NCBI GenBank assembly: GCA_029933125.1
Contig: JAOZOU010000004.1
Span: forward strand, 264,879 to 328,878
Origin: a bacterium
GTDB taxonomy: Bacteria > Arandabacterota > Arandabacteria > Arandabacterales > Arandabacteraceae
DNA: 64,000 nt
Reading direction: 5' to 3'
Position 1 is the first letter of the stretch. Every line of letters starts with the position of its first letter. Of this stretch, positions 52,785-61,032 are shown in pieces. The translations under genes and the position numbers were made by a program. The notes below the pieces were generated by a model that had not been told where the DNA came from, searched no databases, and worked only from the letters and a program-made list of their open reading frames with translations.

Positions 52785-55051
52785 CTGGTGAGGACAAAAG
52801 ATTTGTAGGTCGCACAGTTCCGAAGGTGGATGGAGCGCTGAAGGCTAGTGGCAAGCTGCTCTTTGTCGATGATATTTCCTTTCCCGGAATGGTGCATGCA
52901 GCCATGGTAATTGCCGGTCGGCCTCATGCACGCATTCTGAGCATCGATGTTTCGAGAGCAAAAGCAGCTAGCGGTGTCGTCGGGGTTGTTACTGCTGATG
53001 ATGTCCCTGGTGAGAATCAAGTGGGATTGATCAAGAAAGATCAACCTCTTTTTGTTTCTGAAACTGTGAGATTTGAAGGTGACTGTCTTGCCCTGGTAGG
53101 TGCTGATAGCCCAGCAGATGCTAGGCGTGCCGCTGAGCTTGTAAAAGTCACATATGAGAATCTGCCACACGTAGCCTCTCTCGAACAGGCGAAGGAACCC
53201 TACGCTGTTCATGTGCACGATGGGGGAAATGTTGCGGTTGAAAGGAGTATTGTAAAAGGAGACATTGAGAGAGGTAGAGCAGAAAGTGAGCATGTTGTTG
53301 AGATGCAGTTTGAAACCCCGATACAGGAGCATGCCTATCTGGAGACCATTGGGGCAATCGCAGTCCCTATCGGTGGAAAAATGGAAATATGGATTTCGGC
53401 ACAGTGCCCCTTCTACGTGCGAGAAGCTGTTGCTAGATGTCTCGGGGTAAAGCTTGCTGATGTGAGAGTCATTCAATTGCCGATAGGCGGTGGTTTCGGT
53501 GGCAAAGAGGATGTCCCATCCGAGCTGGCAGCGAGAGTCGCGGTTCTGGCCAGACGAATAGGACGACCAGCAAAACTCGTACTACGACGCGAGGAGGACA
53601 TTGTATGCACTTCCAAGCGTCATCCGATAATCCTCTGGTATCGCATAGGATGTGATGGCAGTGGCAAGCTTAAGTTTGCAGACATTCGCATTGAAGCTGA
53701 TGTTGGAGCCTATGCAACCCTTTCGCCTATTGTCCTTTTCAGATCAACCGTTCATGCAGCAGGTCCGTATGAGATTCCCAATGTTAGAATCCTCACCAAA
53801 GGCTACTACACCAACACAACACCTAAGGGTGCGATGCGTGGCTTCGGGACACCTCAGGTTGTCTTTGCCTGTGAAGCCATGATAGATGAACTGGCTGGTA
53901 AGGTTGGAATCGATCCACTTGAATTCAGAGCTTTGAACGCACTCGCCAAGGGCAAGCGAACTGCTACAAATCAGGTGCTCACCGAAAGCGTGGGCTTGCC
54001 CCAGACGCTTGAGATAGCAAAAAGATATGTGGGCAAGCGATGGGTCGAGGTGCAATCAAATCGCATCCGCAGGGCAAAAGGTGTGGCGACAATGTTCTAT
54101 GGTGTAAGCCTGGGTGCTGCGGGTCGTCATCTTGACAGAGGTAGTGCAAAGGTTGAGATACTCAAGGATAGCTCAGTCAATGTTTGGGTTGGCTGCACAG
54201 ACATGGGGCAGGGAGCCCAAACTATCCTTTCGCAGATAACTGCTGAGTGCCTCGACATTGACATCGACCAGGTCAAAGTCAATCATGTGGATACTGACAT
54301 TGTCGCTGACTCAGGTCCGACGGTGGCATCCCGCACAACAGTTGTAAGCGGAAATGCTATCCTCAATGCCTGCCAGAAGCTCAAAGAGATTCTTTATAGT
54401 GTTGCCGGGGAGATGGCAGGTTCAAAGATAGTCGGGGCAGCGGATTCGAAGCTTATCACCGCAGATGGCAAAGAAATAGATTTTGGCGATGTCATTGCTG
54501 AGTGCTTCTCGAGACGAATAGATCTGACAGCAACAGGCTGGTATGCTATACCCGATTGCCGACTTGACGATTCTGGTCAGGGTGATGCCTACTATGTTTA
54601 TTCCTATGCCACTCATATCGCAGATGTTGAGGTGGACACGGATACGGGTGAAACCAGGGTAAGGGATTTCGTGGCAATCCACGATAGTGGGCGCATCATA
54701 AACCCCGAGTTAGCCAGAGGACAGATTGAGGGTGGTGTTGCACAGGGTATAGGGCTTGCGATTTACGAGACTTTTGTCCAGAAGGATGGCCATGTTACAA
54801 CGCGAGATCTTTCGACGTATCTTTTGCCAACTTCTCTTGATGTATGCGACACCATAAAGGTTGAGTTTGTTGAAGCTCTTTCACAGGATGGTCCCTTCGG
54901 CGCAAAGGGCTTGGGAGAGCCCGCGATAATACCGGTGGCAGCAGCCATAGCCAATGCTGTCTCAAGAGCCTTAGGCAGGAGAGTCAGGCGTCTGCCAATC
55001 TCAAGAGAGTGGGTCACCATGTCCCCACCAATTCCCCCTCGCCACGCCTAA
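52781..55051 (+). CDS. Xanthine dehydrogenase-family molybdopterin-binding subunit
   Basis: 756 residues of the molybdenum hydroxylase large-subunit family (XdhA/CoxL type). N-terminal a/b hammerhead: VGRTVPKVDGALKASGKLLF. The cofactor-binding domain shows PIGGGFGGKEDVPSELAARV, KGAMRGFGTPQVVFACEAMI, TDMGQGAQTILSQITAECL and FGAKGLGEPAIIPVAAAIAN. The last block carries the catalytic-type Glu. The CoxL-specific Cys loop (AYRCSFR) is absent, so it is not a carbon monoxide dehydrogenase. The 2Fe-2S and FAD partner subunits normally encoded alongside are absent from the window. ATG 52781 overlaps the KARI-like stop. The substrate is unknown; MoeA is encoded 14 kb upstream. Confidence 0.9.
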   Translation: MTGEDKRFVGRTVPKVDGALKASGKLLFVDDISFPGMVHAAMVIAGRPHARILSIDVSRAKAASGVVGVVTADDVPGENQVGLIKKDQPLFVSETVRFEGDCLALVGADSPADARRAAELVKVTYENLPHVASLEQAKEPYAVHVHDGGNVAVERSIVKGDIERGRAESEHVVEMQFETPIQEHAYLETIGAIAVPIGGKMEIWISAQCPFYVREAVARCLGVKLADVRVIQLPIGGGFGGKEDVPSELAARVAVLARRIGRPAKLVLRREEDIVCTSKRHPIILWYRIGCDGSGKLKFADIRIEADVGAYATLSPIVLFRSTVHAAGPYEIPNVRILTKGYYTNTTPKGAMRGFGTPQVVFACEAMIDELAGKVGIDPLEFRALNALAKGKRTATNQVLTESVGLPQTLEIAKRYVGKRWVEVQSNRIRRAKGVATMFYGVSLGAAGRHLDRGSAKVEILKDSSVNVWVGCTDMGQGAQTILSQITAECLDIDIDQVKVNHVDTDIVADSGPTVASRTTVVSGNAILNACQKLKEILYSVAGEMAGSKIVGAADSKLITADGKEIDFGDVIAECFSRRIDLTATGWYAIPDCRLDDSGQGDAYYVYSYATHIADVEVDTDTGETRVRDFVAIHDSGRIINPELARGQIEGGVAQGIGLAIYETFVQKDGHVTTRDLSTYLLPTSLDVCDTIKVEFVEALSQDGPFGAKGLGEPAIIPVAAAIANAVSRALGRRVRRLPISREWVTMSPPIPPRHA

Positions 55052-55165
55052 TTGAGCCTGAAATACAGACACCTTGCCTCTATAGTAATTGCGGCTTTGC
55101 AGCGCCTGGCTTCTTTCTCGTAGTCTCCATCACTCTCTCGGAATTGCCCTTGAGAGCAGATTGGT

Positions 55166-55423
55166 ATGGGTTCAGTTGCTTCGTCAGTGGCAATCATCGT
55201 TGTGAGCATACTGATACTTTTCACAGCAACCAACCCGGCAACTGCCGGCAATGGCGCGACCCCTACCATCTGGCCGGTTCGAGTACAAGGGAAGATCAGG
55301 ATAGATGGGCGACTGGATGATGAGGTCTGGAGCGAGGCTCCTCGCCTGTGCGACTCCGTGCAGCGCGAGCCAGGTGAGAGTAAAACTCTAATTGAGTCAA
55401 CCTGTGACAGTGTCAGAGGTTAA
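55166..55423 (+). pseudogene. N-terminal remnant of a DUF5916/CBM9-like outer-membrane protein
   Basis: 85 codons. A signal peptide (MGSVASSVAIIVVSILILFT then ATNPATAGNG) is followed by the characteristic beginning of DUF5916 proteins, VQGKIRIDGRLDDEVWSEAP then SVQREPGE. After REPGE the family similarity stops and the frame ends 13 codons later. Intact members are 700-900 residues, so more than 90 percent is missing. It abuts the broken mscL, suggesting a deletion joined two genes. Confidence 0.6.
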
Positions 55424-55442
55424 TCCACGGAACAGGGCAAAA

Positions 55443-55857
55443 AGGATATCACTCATCAATGACTTTAGGGATTTGCTGTGAACGACAGGCTCATTAACAT
55501 GGCAGGTGGCATCATAGGCGTTGCCCTCGGAAAGGTTGTCAAGTTACTGGTGGCTGACATTATCATGCCCTAATTGGACTTACCTTTGTCAATGTCGATT
55601 TCGTAAATCTCTTTGCGGTTCTAAAAGAGGGCACCCCTCTAGGTCCGTATGCCTCGCCAGGGGATGGGCAGGCGAGTGGGGCTGTCTCAATAACGTATGG
55701 TGTCTTTGTCAACAACGTCGTAAGCTTAGTCGTTGTTGTCTTCGCGGTTTTCAAGATTGTTGAGTCAGTCAATAAGATAGAGCGCGGGACGAAGCACCAG
55801 ACCCGCGGCGCCAACGACAAGAGAGTGTCCATACTCCCTTTCATCTATTCTCCTTAA
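55443..55857 (+). pseudogene. mscL: Frameshifted mscL (large-conductance mechanosensitive channel)
   Basis: Three reading frames together spell an almost complete MscL. Frame 1 from about 55449 gives LINDFRDLL and stops at TGA 55479. Frame 2 from 55478 gives INMAGGIIGVALGKVVKLLV then ADIIMP and stops at TAA 55571. Frame 3 from 55570 gives LIGLTFVNVDFVNLFAVLKE, then SITYGVFVNNVVSLVVVVFA and VFKIVESVNKIER. It ends at TAA 55855-55857. Each switch is what a one-base loss would produce. TM1, the periplasmic loop and TM2 are all recognisable, so decay is recent, unless these are assembly errors. Confidence 0.8.
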
Positions 55858-56088
55858 GGCAGGCAACTGAGCGTCTGTGGCTCGGACCTCAACCGTGGGG
55901 GCGGAGCTAAAGACCTGCAATTAGAATCGTGGCAGTCCGTGGGATTCATCGGGCTGATGTAAGTGGAGATTCACAACAAGTAGGATTGCTGTCAAGCCCT
56001 TCATCCTATAGTTTCGTTATTTCGGTTGCAGATCCCTGCGGCTTGTGCTAAACAGTCTGTGGTATGGTCTTATGAGGGAGGGGCTGCG

Positions 56089-56712
56089 ATGAGAAACTCA
56101 CGCATGAGCCATGATTCGGAAGGATTGTCTCCTAAGCAAGCCTCGACGACCGATGGGAACAGGACTGAATCGGGTCGAGATTCGAGATCTGAACCTGTGC
56201 GCCACGATCGTGACGAGGTTTCAGCGTTCATAGAAAGAAAGATTGCCCATCTCAGGGAGAGCCATGTCATGCGATGGATAACGATGGCGGGTGCGATGAT
56301 AATCTTAATCGGAGCTCTCACTTTTCTTAACGACATGGTTGCGATCATTACGACGAACTACGGTTTCTACTTTGTCGCAGGTCTGTGGTCTACATTTCTA
56401 GTGTCGGCCGGATCAGCCGAAGCCTACAGGCAGGGGTTGCCTGTCAGTCCAACCCTTGACACGGTCGCATTTGTTTTTACAATCGTTGCAGCTGGAGTCT
56501 TTGTGTTCCTCGGTGTGCTCACGATCAAAAGGCGGGTCTGGAGTTCGATAGTCGCACTCGTTCTCTATGCGATTGATACGATTGTTCTCCTCATGTTCGA
56601 TCCGAAATGGGCGATTGTTCATGTTATCCTGATGTACCTGATCTATAAGGGAATCAGGGCAACAAAGAGATATGCTGAATTGACGACCGAAAGCCAAACT
56701 GCCGACCTCTAG
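56089..56712 (+). CDS. Four-helix membrane protein, unknown function
   Basis: 207 residues from ATG 56089, with GGGAGGGG (56076-56083) upstream. The first 60 residues are polar and likely cytosolic (HDSEGLSPKQASTTDGNRTE). Four hydrophobic helices follow, at about 69-87 (MRWITMAGAMIILIGALTFL), 93-115, 126-148 and 153-190. I do not recognise a named family; overall it resembles small bacterial DUF-type integral membrane proteins. It converges on, and overlaps by 4 bp, the DsrE pseudogene. It is one of only two apparently intact genes in the decaying 55-59 kb zone. Confidence 0.7.
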   Translation: MRNSRMSHDSEGLSPKQASTTDGNRTESGRDSRSEPVRHDRDEVSAFIERKIAHLRESHVMRWITMAGAMIILIGALTFLNDMVAIITTNYGFYFVAGLWSTFLVSAGSAEAYRQGLPVSPTLDTVAFVFTIVAAGVFVFLGVLTIKRRVWSSIVALVLYAIDTIVLLMFDPKWAIVHVILMYLIYKGIRATKRYAELTTESQTADL

Positions 56713-57080
56713 AAGCAGATGAGCTTTTTGCTGGCAACGACCCAGTTGACGAAGTCAAGCCTTAAGCCTATTATAGCACCTTCAACCAAACTGTCCTGAG
56801 TGATGCCCCTTTAGTTAGCACACATCGCCCAGGCTCTTACTTGGGCAGCCTGGGCGATGGCTGCCCTGAGCATCTCACCATAGTTGGGCATTCGCTCGTT
56901 TATTACTCCGGGCATCTGCTGAGGTTCCTGACCTTTGGAGGTAGCATAGATCACTTCCTTGATGAGGAAGAGTCGCATCGTGTGATCCGCGTAGATGGCT
57001 GCCAGACTGAATCGCAGTGCCGTTTAGACCCTTTCGCTCCCATAGGGTGGTTCAACGATCATTAGGGCGATAGTTGCCAC
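56709..57080 (-). pseudogene. DsrE/DsrF-family protein gene with two in-frame TAA codons
   Basis: On the minus strand a single frame of 124 codons, from GTG 57080 (AAGGTGA 6 nt upstream) to TAG 56709, reads as a DsrE-like sulfur-relay-family protein. It starts MATIALMIVEPPYGSERV. Then comes a TAA (57024-57026, codon 19), TALRFSLAAIYADHTMRLFL, and KGQEPQQMPGVINERMPNYG. After EMLRAAIAQAAQVRAWAMCA comes a second TAA (56811-56813, codon 90), then RGITQDSLVEGAIIGLRLDF ending in SKKLICF. The YGSER-x-ALR, PNYGEML and CxxxRG landmarks are all in place with no frameshift. The first TAA replaces the position usually occupied by Tyr. Genuine genes around it use TAA as stop, so this is most simply a recently inactivated gene. 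Confidence 0.75.
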
Positions 57081-57175
57081 TGGTTTTCACCTTGTTGTTA
57101 TCTCGGTCCCGTCCCTTGAGCAGGTTGGCTCGTTTGTTCAATATGGGTTCCAGGTTTGCCGATAGACAGATTGAC

Positions 57176-58567
57176 ATGGATTCATCGAGGCATCAAGTCA
57201 TTCTCATCACTATCGACACCTTGCGAGCCGATCATCTTGGCTCAAGCGGCTATCATCGCAACACGGCACCCGCACTCAACCGCCTGGCTCTAAGTGGGAT
57301 CACATTCAGCTGGGCATTCAGTCCCACCTCCTACACCGTACCTTCGCATTATTCACTAATGACATCGAGATATCCAAGCTTCCACTCGGTTGGCTTTCAC
57401 AATGGACGAGTACCGGTGCGCGATTGTGATGAGACAACGCTCGCTGAGACCTTGCAAACCAGAGGTTTTGCTACGGGAGCGTTCATCAGCTCGAGCGTGC
57501 TAAGTCTCCGCAATGCCCCTCAGATTGGGAAAGGATTTACCGAATTCGATGAAGCGATGACTCATCATGAAAGCACTCGCCAGGTTGAGCTGAGAAGATG
57601 GGCAATGTTCACTAATAAGGCAGCCCTGGCCTGGATTGAAACCAATCGATGCAGAGACTTCTTCTGCTGGATTCACTACATGGATGTGCATGGTCCATAT
57701 GAAGCGCCACAGCCATATTGTGACTGGTTTCTCAATGAGATTATGGGTCTGCCCGAGCATCACCTCAAGGTTGTGCCCAATGGAGCTCTCGGTGGGATAC
57801 CAAAGTACCAACTACTGACAAGGGCTTTAGCAACGAAGCCAGTTGAGCCCCAGCGCAACTTTCACTACTACGTCGCTCGGTATGATGGCGGTATCCGTTA
57901 CGTCGACGCAGCGCTCGATGATCTTCTGGCTGGTCTGCGAAAAATTGGGATTGTTGACGACATTCTTCTTATCATCACATCGGATCAAGGTGAGGCACTT
58001 GGTGAGAACAGCGCCTATTTTTTCCATGGACTGACCGTTACGCTTGATCAAGTGCATGTGCCGTTGATTTTCGCTTTCCCGAAGTTATGTGGTTTCCGAC
58101 CAAGATTGGTAACAACTCAGGTTAGCCTCATCGATCTTGCACCAACAATTTTGGACTGGCTTGGACTACATGGTCCACCTACCTATCAAGGACGCTCACT
58201 CTTGGATGTTGCGCGAGGTTTGAATCCGGCCCATATGCACAATCGGGTGATCTTTGCGGAAACGCAGACTCAGGTGTGTGCGATTGGACCGATGGTGCAG
58301 TTTCTGCTGGGGAAGGGTATTCCTGAGGAACTGGAGTTCCCTTTCTACCATCCTGATGCGCCGACTGCTCAAGCGGTGGTAAGTTACCGGGATTCTGTAT
58401 CATACCCTCGAGAGTCGGCGATGCAAAATCTCAGGGTTGAGGTAGAAGCCTACATGGAGAGGGCAAGTCGAGCCCGCAGGACTATTCTTTCCCGCAAAGC
58501 TGGTCCGGCTGAGCAGCCCGATGAAGCTTTGATCTATTCTCATCTCGAAGCCCTCGGCTACGTCTAG
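57176..58567 (+). CDS. Sulfatase-like alkaline phosphatase superfamily hydrolase
   Basis: About 463 residues. The metal-binding start VILITIDTLRADHLGSSGYH is followed by FSPTSYTVPSHYSLMTSRYP, where classic sulfatases have a C/S-x-P-x-R formylglycine site. Here the nucleophile position is Thr, so a phosphatase, phosphotransferase or phosphonate-type activity is more likely than sulfate ester cleavage. A second metal site is seen in IITSDQGEALGENSAYFFHG, and the end EALGYV is typical. There is no signal peptide. The start is uncertain: ATG 57176, ATG 57143 and TTG 57074 are in frame and none has a good SD. It is divergent from the DsrE pseudogene. Confidence 0.8.
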   Translation: MDSSRHQVILITIDTLRADHLGSSGYHRNTAPALNRLALSGITFSWAFSPTSYTVPSHYSLMTSRYPSFHSVGFHNGRVPVRDCDETTLAETLQTRGFATGAFISSSVLSLRNAPQIGKGFTEFDEAMTHHESTRQVELRRWAMFTNKAALAWIETNRCRDFFCWIHYMDVHGPYEAPQPYCDWFLNEIMGLPEHHLKVVPNGALGGIPKYQLLTRALATKPVEPQRNFHYYVARYDGGIRYVDAALDDLLAGLRKIGIVDDILLIITSDQGEALGENSAYFFHGLTVTLDQVHVPLIFAFPKLCGFRPRLVTTQVSLIDLAPTILDWLGLHGPPTYQGRSLLDVARGLNPAHMHNRVIFAETQTQVCAIGPMVQFLLGKGIPEELEFPFYHPDAPTAQAVVSYRDSVSYPRESAMQNLRVEVEAYMERASRARRTILSRKAGPAEQPDEALIYSHLEALGYV

Positions 58568-58767
58568 CGGGTCGGAGCCAAAAAGCTGCACTCGATACCA
58601 GGCCCCGTGCCCAAAATGGACTCTCATTGGGTAGTTTGTTGCGAAATCGACAGATAGCGTTGTACATGATTCTAGCGCGACCCCTAGTTCTTGGTGTTGC
58701 GTGGGGTGAGTTGGGGGGTGGTTGTTTCGCCTGAGGGCTATCTCGGGAAGTCCATAGGTTCGGACAG

Positions 58768-58956
58768 GTGCTAGCCGACCATCGTGAAATATGCTCCTAC
58801 ATTGCCTATCTCGAGTCTGTCTCATCCGCGATCGATGTTGCCGCACTGGGTAAGACAAGTCTCAGAAATGATCTTATTATGGCCGTGGCAACCTCTCCTG
58901 AGATAGCCGAATGTGCTCAAACCTATCAAGAGATCGCCCACGCATTCTCCCGGCCT
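58768..58956 (+). pseudogene. Remnant of an M14 zinc-carboxypeptidase N-terminus
   Basis: About 63 codons upstream of, and in frame with, hppA read [40 protein letters not shown] and [20 protein letters not shown]. This is the order of the N-terminal M14 peptidase pattern (helix, serine-rich GRS/GKT strand, ISSPENL-like block, ADPR-like end). The HxxE zinc motif that should follow is missing. There is no credible start, and the hppA promoter begins 14 bp later. The rest of the 58568-59046 gap holds only this remnant and the promoter. Confidence 0.45.
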
Positions 58957-58969
58957 CGTCAATATCCCC

Positions 58970-58999
58970 TTGACGTCTTGCAGGTTTTTTCTTTAGGAT
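58970..58999 (+). promoter_or_regulatory. Probable promoter of hppA
   Basis: TTGACG (58970-58975), 18-bp spacer, TAGGAT (58994-58999, 4 of 6). Predicted start near 59006, with AGGAGG (59032-59037) and ATG 59047 downstream. Confidence 0.5.
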
Positions 59000-59046
59000 T
59001 TGACGGCTCTTGGCCGAAACGTGAAAACCTGAGGAGGTATTACCAC

Positions 59047-61032
59047 ATGAGCATTCCTTTGACAGGCATCATCGTTGGATTTGCCGGACTTATCTATGCT
59101 GCTATTCTTTTTGTCCTTGTGAGCCGTAATCCCTCTGGGACTGAGAAGATGAGGGAGATCTCAGAGCTCATCCATAGTGGTGCAATGGCTTTTCTCAGGA
59201 GGGAGTATTCCACCCTCATTGGATTCATAGTAATTCTCTTCGTGGTGCTCTCAGTGGCAATCTCCTACAAAACGGGAATTGCCTTTGTCAGTGGTGCTTG
59301 CTCTTCAATGCTAGCAGGTTTCCTCGGGCTGAAAGCTGCAACAAGAGCAAACGTCAGGACAGCCCAGGGTGCAACAAAGAGTCAGAGCAGAGCTCTGACA
59401 ATAGCATTCTCGGGCGGGGCAGTGATGGGAATGGCTGTAGCAAGTCTTGGAGTTCTTGGCATTTCCGTCTTCTACCTAGCATTTAAGCAGGATCCTCAAA
59501 TAATAAGTGGATTCGCAATGGGTGCAAGTTCGATTGCTCTGTTTGCTCGAGTTGGGGGAGGGATATACACTAAGTCGGCAGATGTTGGGGCTGATCTTGT
59601 TGGCAAGGTTGAAGCTGGTATACCCGAGGACGATCCTCGTAACCCTGCTGTAATTGCAGACAATGTTGGCGACAATGTTGGTGATACCGCTGGCATGGGT
59701 GCTGATCTTTTTGAATCATATGTGGGCTCAGTTGTTGCAAGCATCGCAATAGCTGCAACTCTTGATCCTGCATTGCGTACATCACTTATGGCTTTGCCCA
59801 TTCTTATAGTGGCTGTTGGCACTATAGCATCGTTTGTAGGGAGCCTAGCTGTCCGTATTTTTCAGTCAAGGAATCCCCAGGTGGCACTCAGATATTCGAC
59901 ATATGTCAGTGTTGCCCTACTTGCGATTGCCACATATGTGATAGTCGGCAAGATGGGGCTGGGAGCGAAGTATGCATCTGCCGTGCTTTCCGGGATTCTC
60001 GCTGGTGTTGCCATAGGGGGTCTTTCCGAATACTACACTTCAGGTCCACCGATAAAGGTGATAGCAGAGTCATGCAAGACTGGTGTGGCTACGAATATCA
60101 TATCCGGCCTCTCGGTTGGTATGATGAGCACCACTTTACCGATTCTGGCAATAGCTGTGGCAATTTTTGCAGCCTACCACTTCGCAGGTGTTTACGGCAT
60201 AGGAATGGCAGCTGTTGGTATGCTGGCTACGATCGGTATGACAATGTCAGTAGATGCTTATGGGCCGATTGCTGACAATGCTGGCGGAATAGCTGAGATG
60301 AGTGGACTTGGGCCAGATGTGAGAAAGATTACCGATCGCCTTGATGCACTAGGCAACACAACAGCTGCAATTGGCAAAGGATTTGCAATTGGATCAGCAG
60401 CTCTTACAGCTCTTGCGCTTTTCACAGCCTATTCGAGAACTGTTGAACTCAAGGTGATCGACATCAAGGAGCCAACCACGGTTATTGGCCTTCTCATCGG
60501 CGGCGCTCTACCCTTCCTGTTTGCAGCTCTCACTATGCGTGCTGTTGGAAGAGCTGCCTTTAAGATAGTTGAGGAGGTTCGGCGCCAGTTCAAGGAGATT
60601 CCCGGTTTGATGGAAGGTAAGGCTAAACCTGATCCAGCTACTTGTGTTGACATCAGCACGCGGGGTGCTCTTAAGGAAATGATCGCACCTGGGTTCCTGG
60701 CTGTTCTCTCGCCAGCAATTGTAGGAATAGTGCTCGGACCGGAATCCTTAGGTGGTCTCCTGGCTGGGGCGACGGTGACGGGTGTCCTCTTGGCCATCAT
60801 GATGGCCAATGGTGGCGGGGCCTGGGACAATGCCAAGAAGTGGATTGAGGCTGGCAATCTTGGTGGAAAGGGCTCGGATGCTCATAAGGCAGCAGTTGTA
60901 GGCGACACTGTCGGTGATCCATTCAAGGATACCTCAGGACCTTCGATGAACATCTTGATAAAGCTCATGTCGGTTGTCTCACTCGTTTTTGGCGTTGTTT
61001 TAGCAAGAATCCACTTGCAGATCTTCGGTTAG
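59047..61032 (+). CDS. hppA: Membrane-bound ion-pumping pyrophosphatase
   Basis: Couples pyrophosphate hydrolysis to H+ or Na+ transport. About 661 residues with many transmembrane helices. The catalytic signature is [20 protein letters not shown] then [19 protein letters not shown]. The second and third Asp-rich motifs ([19 protein letters not shown], and [20 protein letters not shown]) are intact. [18 protein letters not shown] has Ala-Ala where K+-independent enzymes have Lys, so this is the K+-dependent sequence type. Na+ versus H+ specificity cannot be read safely. ATG 59047 follows AGGAGG; the ORF continues upstream into an M14 remnant but that part is not hppA. Its last 33 bp overlap the convergent sensor gene. 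Confidence 0.96.
   Translation: MSIPLTGIIVGFAGLIYAAILFVLVSRNPSGTEKMREISELIHSGAMAFLRREYSTLIGFIVILFVVLSVAISYKTGIAFVSGACSSMLAGFLGLKAATRANVRTAQGATKSQSRALTIAFSGGAVMGMAVASLGVLGISVFYLAFKQDPQIISGFAMGASSIALFARVGGGIYTKSADVGADLVGKVEAGIPEDDPRNPAVIADNVGDNVGDTAGMGADLFESYVGSVVASIAIAATLDPALRTSLMALPILIVAVGTIASFVGSLAVRIFQSRNPQVALRYSTYVSVALLAIATYVIVGKMGLGAKYASAVLSGILAGVAIGGLSEYYTSGPPIKVIAESCKTGVATNIISGLSVGMMSTTLPILAIAVAIFAAYHFAGVYGIGMAAVGMLATIGMTMSVDAYGPIADNAGGIAEMSGLGPDVRKITDRLDALGNTTAAIGKGFAIGSAALTALALFTAYSRTVELKVIDIKEPTTVIGLLIGGALPFLFAALTMRAVGRAAFKIVEEVRRQFKEIPGLMEGKAKPDPATCVDISTRGALKEMIAPGFLAVLSPAIVGIVLGPESLGGLLAGATVTGVLLAIMMANGGGAWDNAKKWIEAGNLGGKGSDAHKAAVVGDTVGDPFKDTSGPSMNILIKLMSVVSLVFGVVLARIHLQIFG

Noticed and set aside
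52688-53476. 262-codon minus-strand ORF opposite the KARI-like and molybdenum hydroxylase genes
   Set aside because: Spans the overlap of two real genes on the other strand and has no protein-family features.
56823-56859. 13-bp stem CATCGCCCAGGCT / AGCCTGGGCGATG
   Set aside because: First read as a terminator or repeat, but it lies within the DsrE pseudogene coding sequence (AIAQAAQVRAWAM) and has no T-tract, so probably coincidental.
56709-57080. Reassigned TAA (alternative genetic code or stop readthrough) to explain the DsrE gene
   Set aside because: Many genes in the window end at TAA, and neighbouring mscL, DUF5916 and M14 remnants show ordinary gene decay, so pseudogenisation is simpler.
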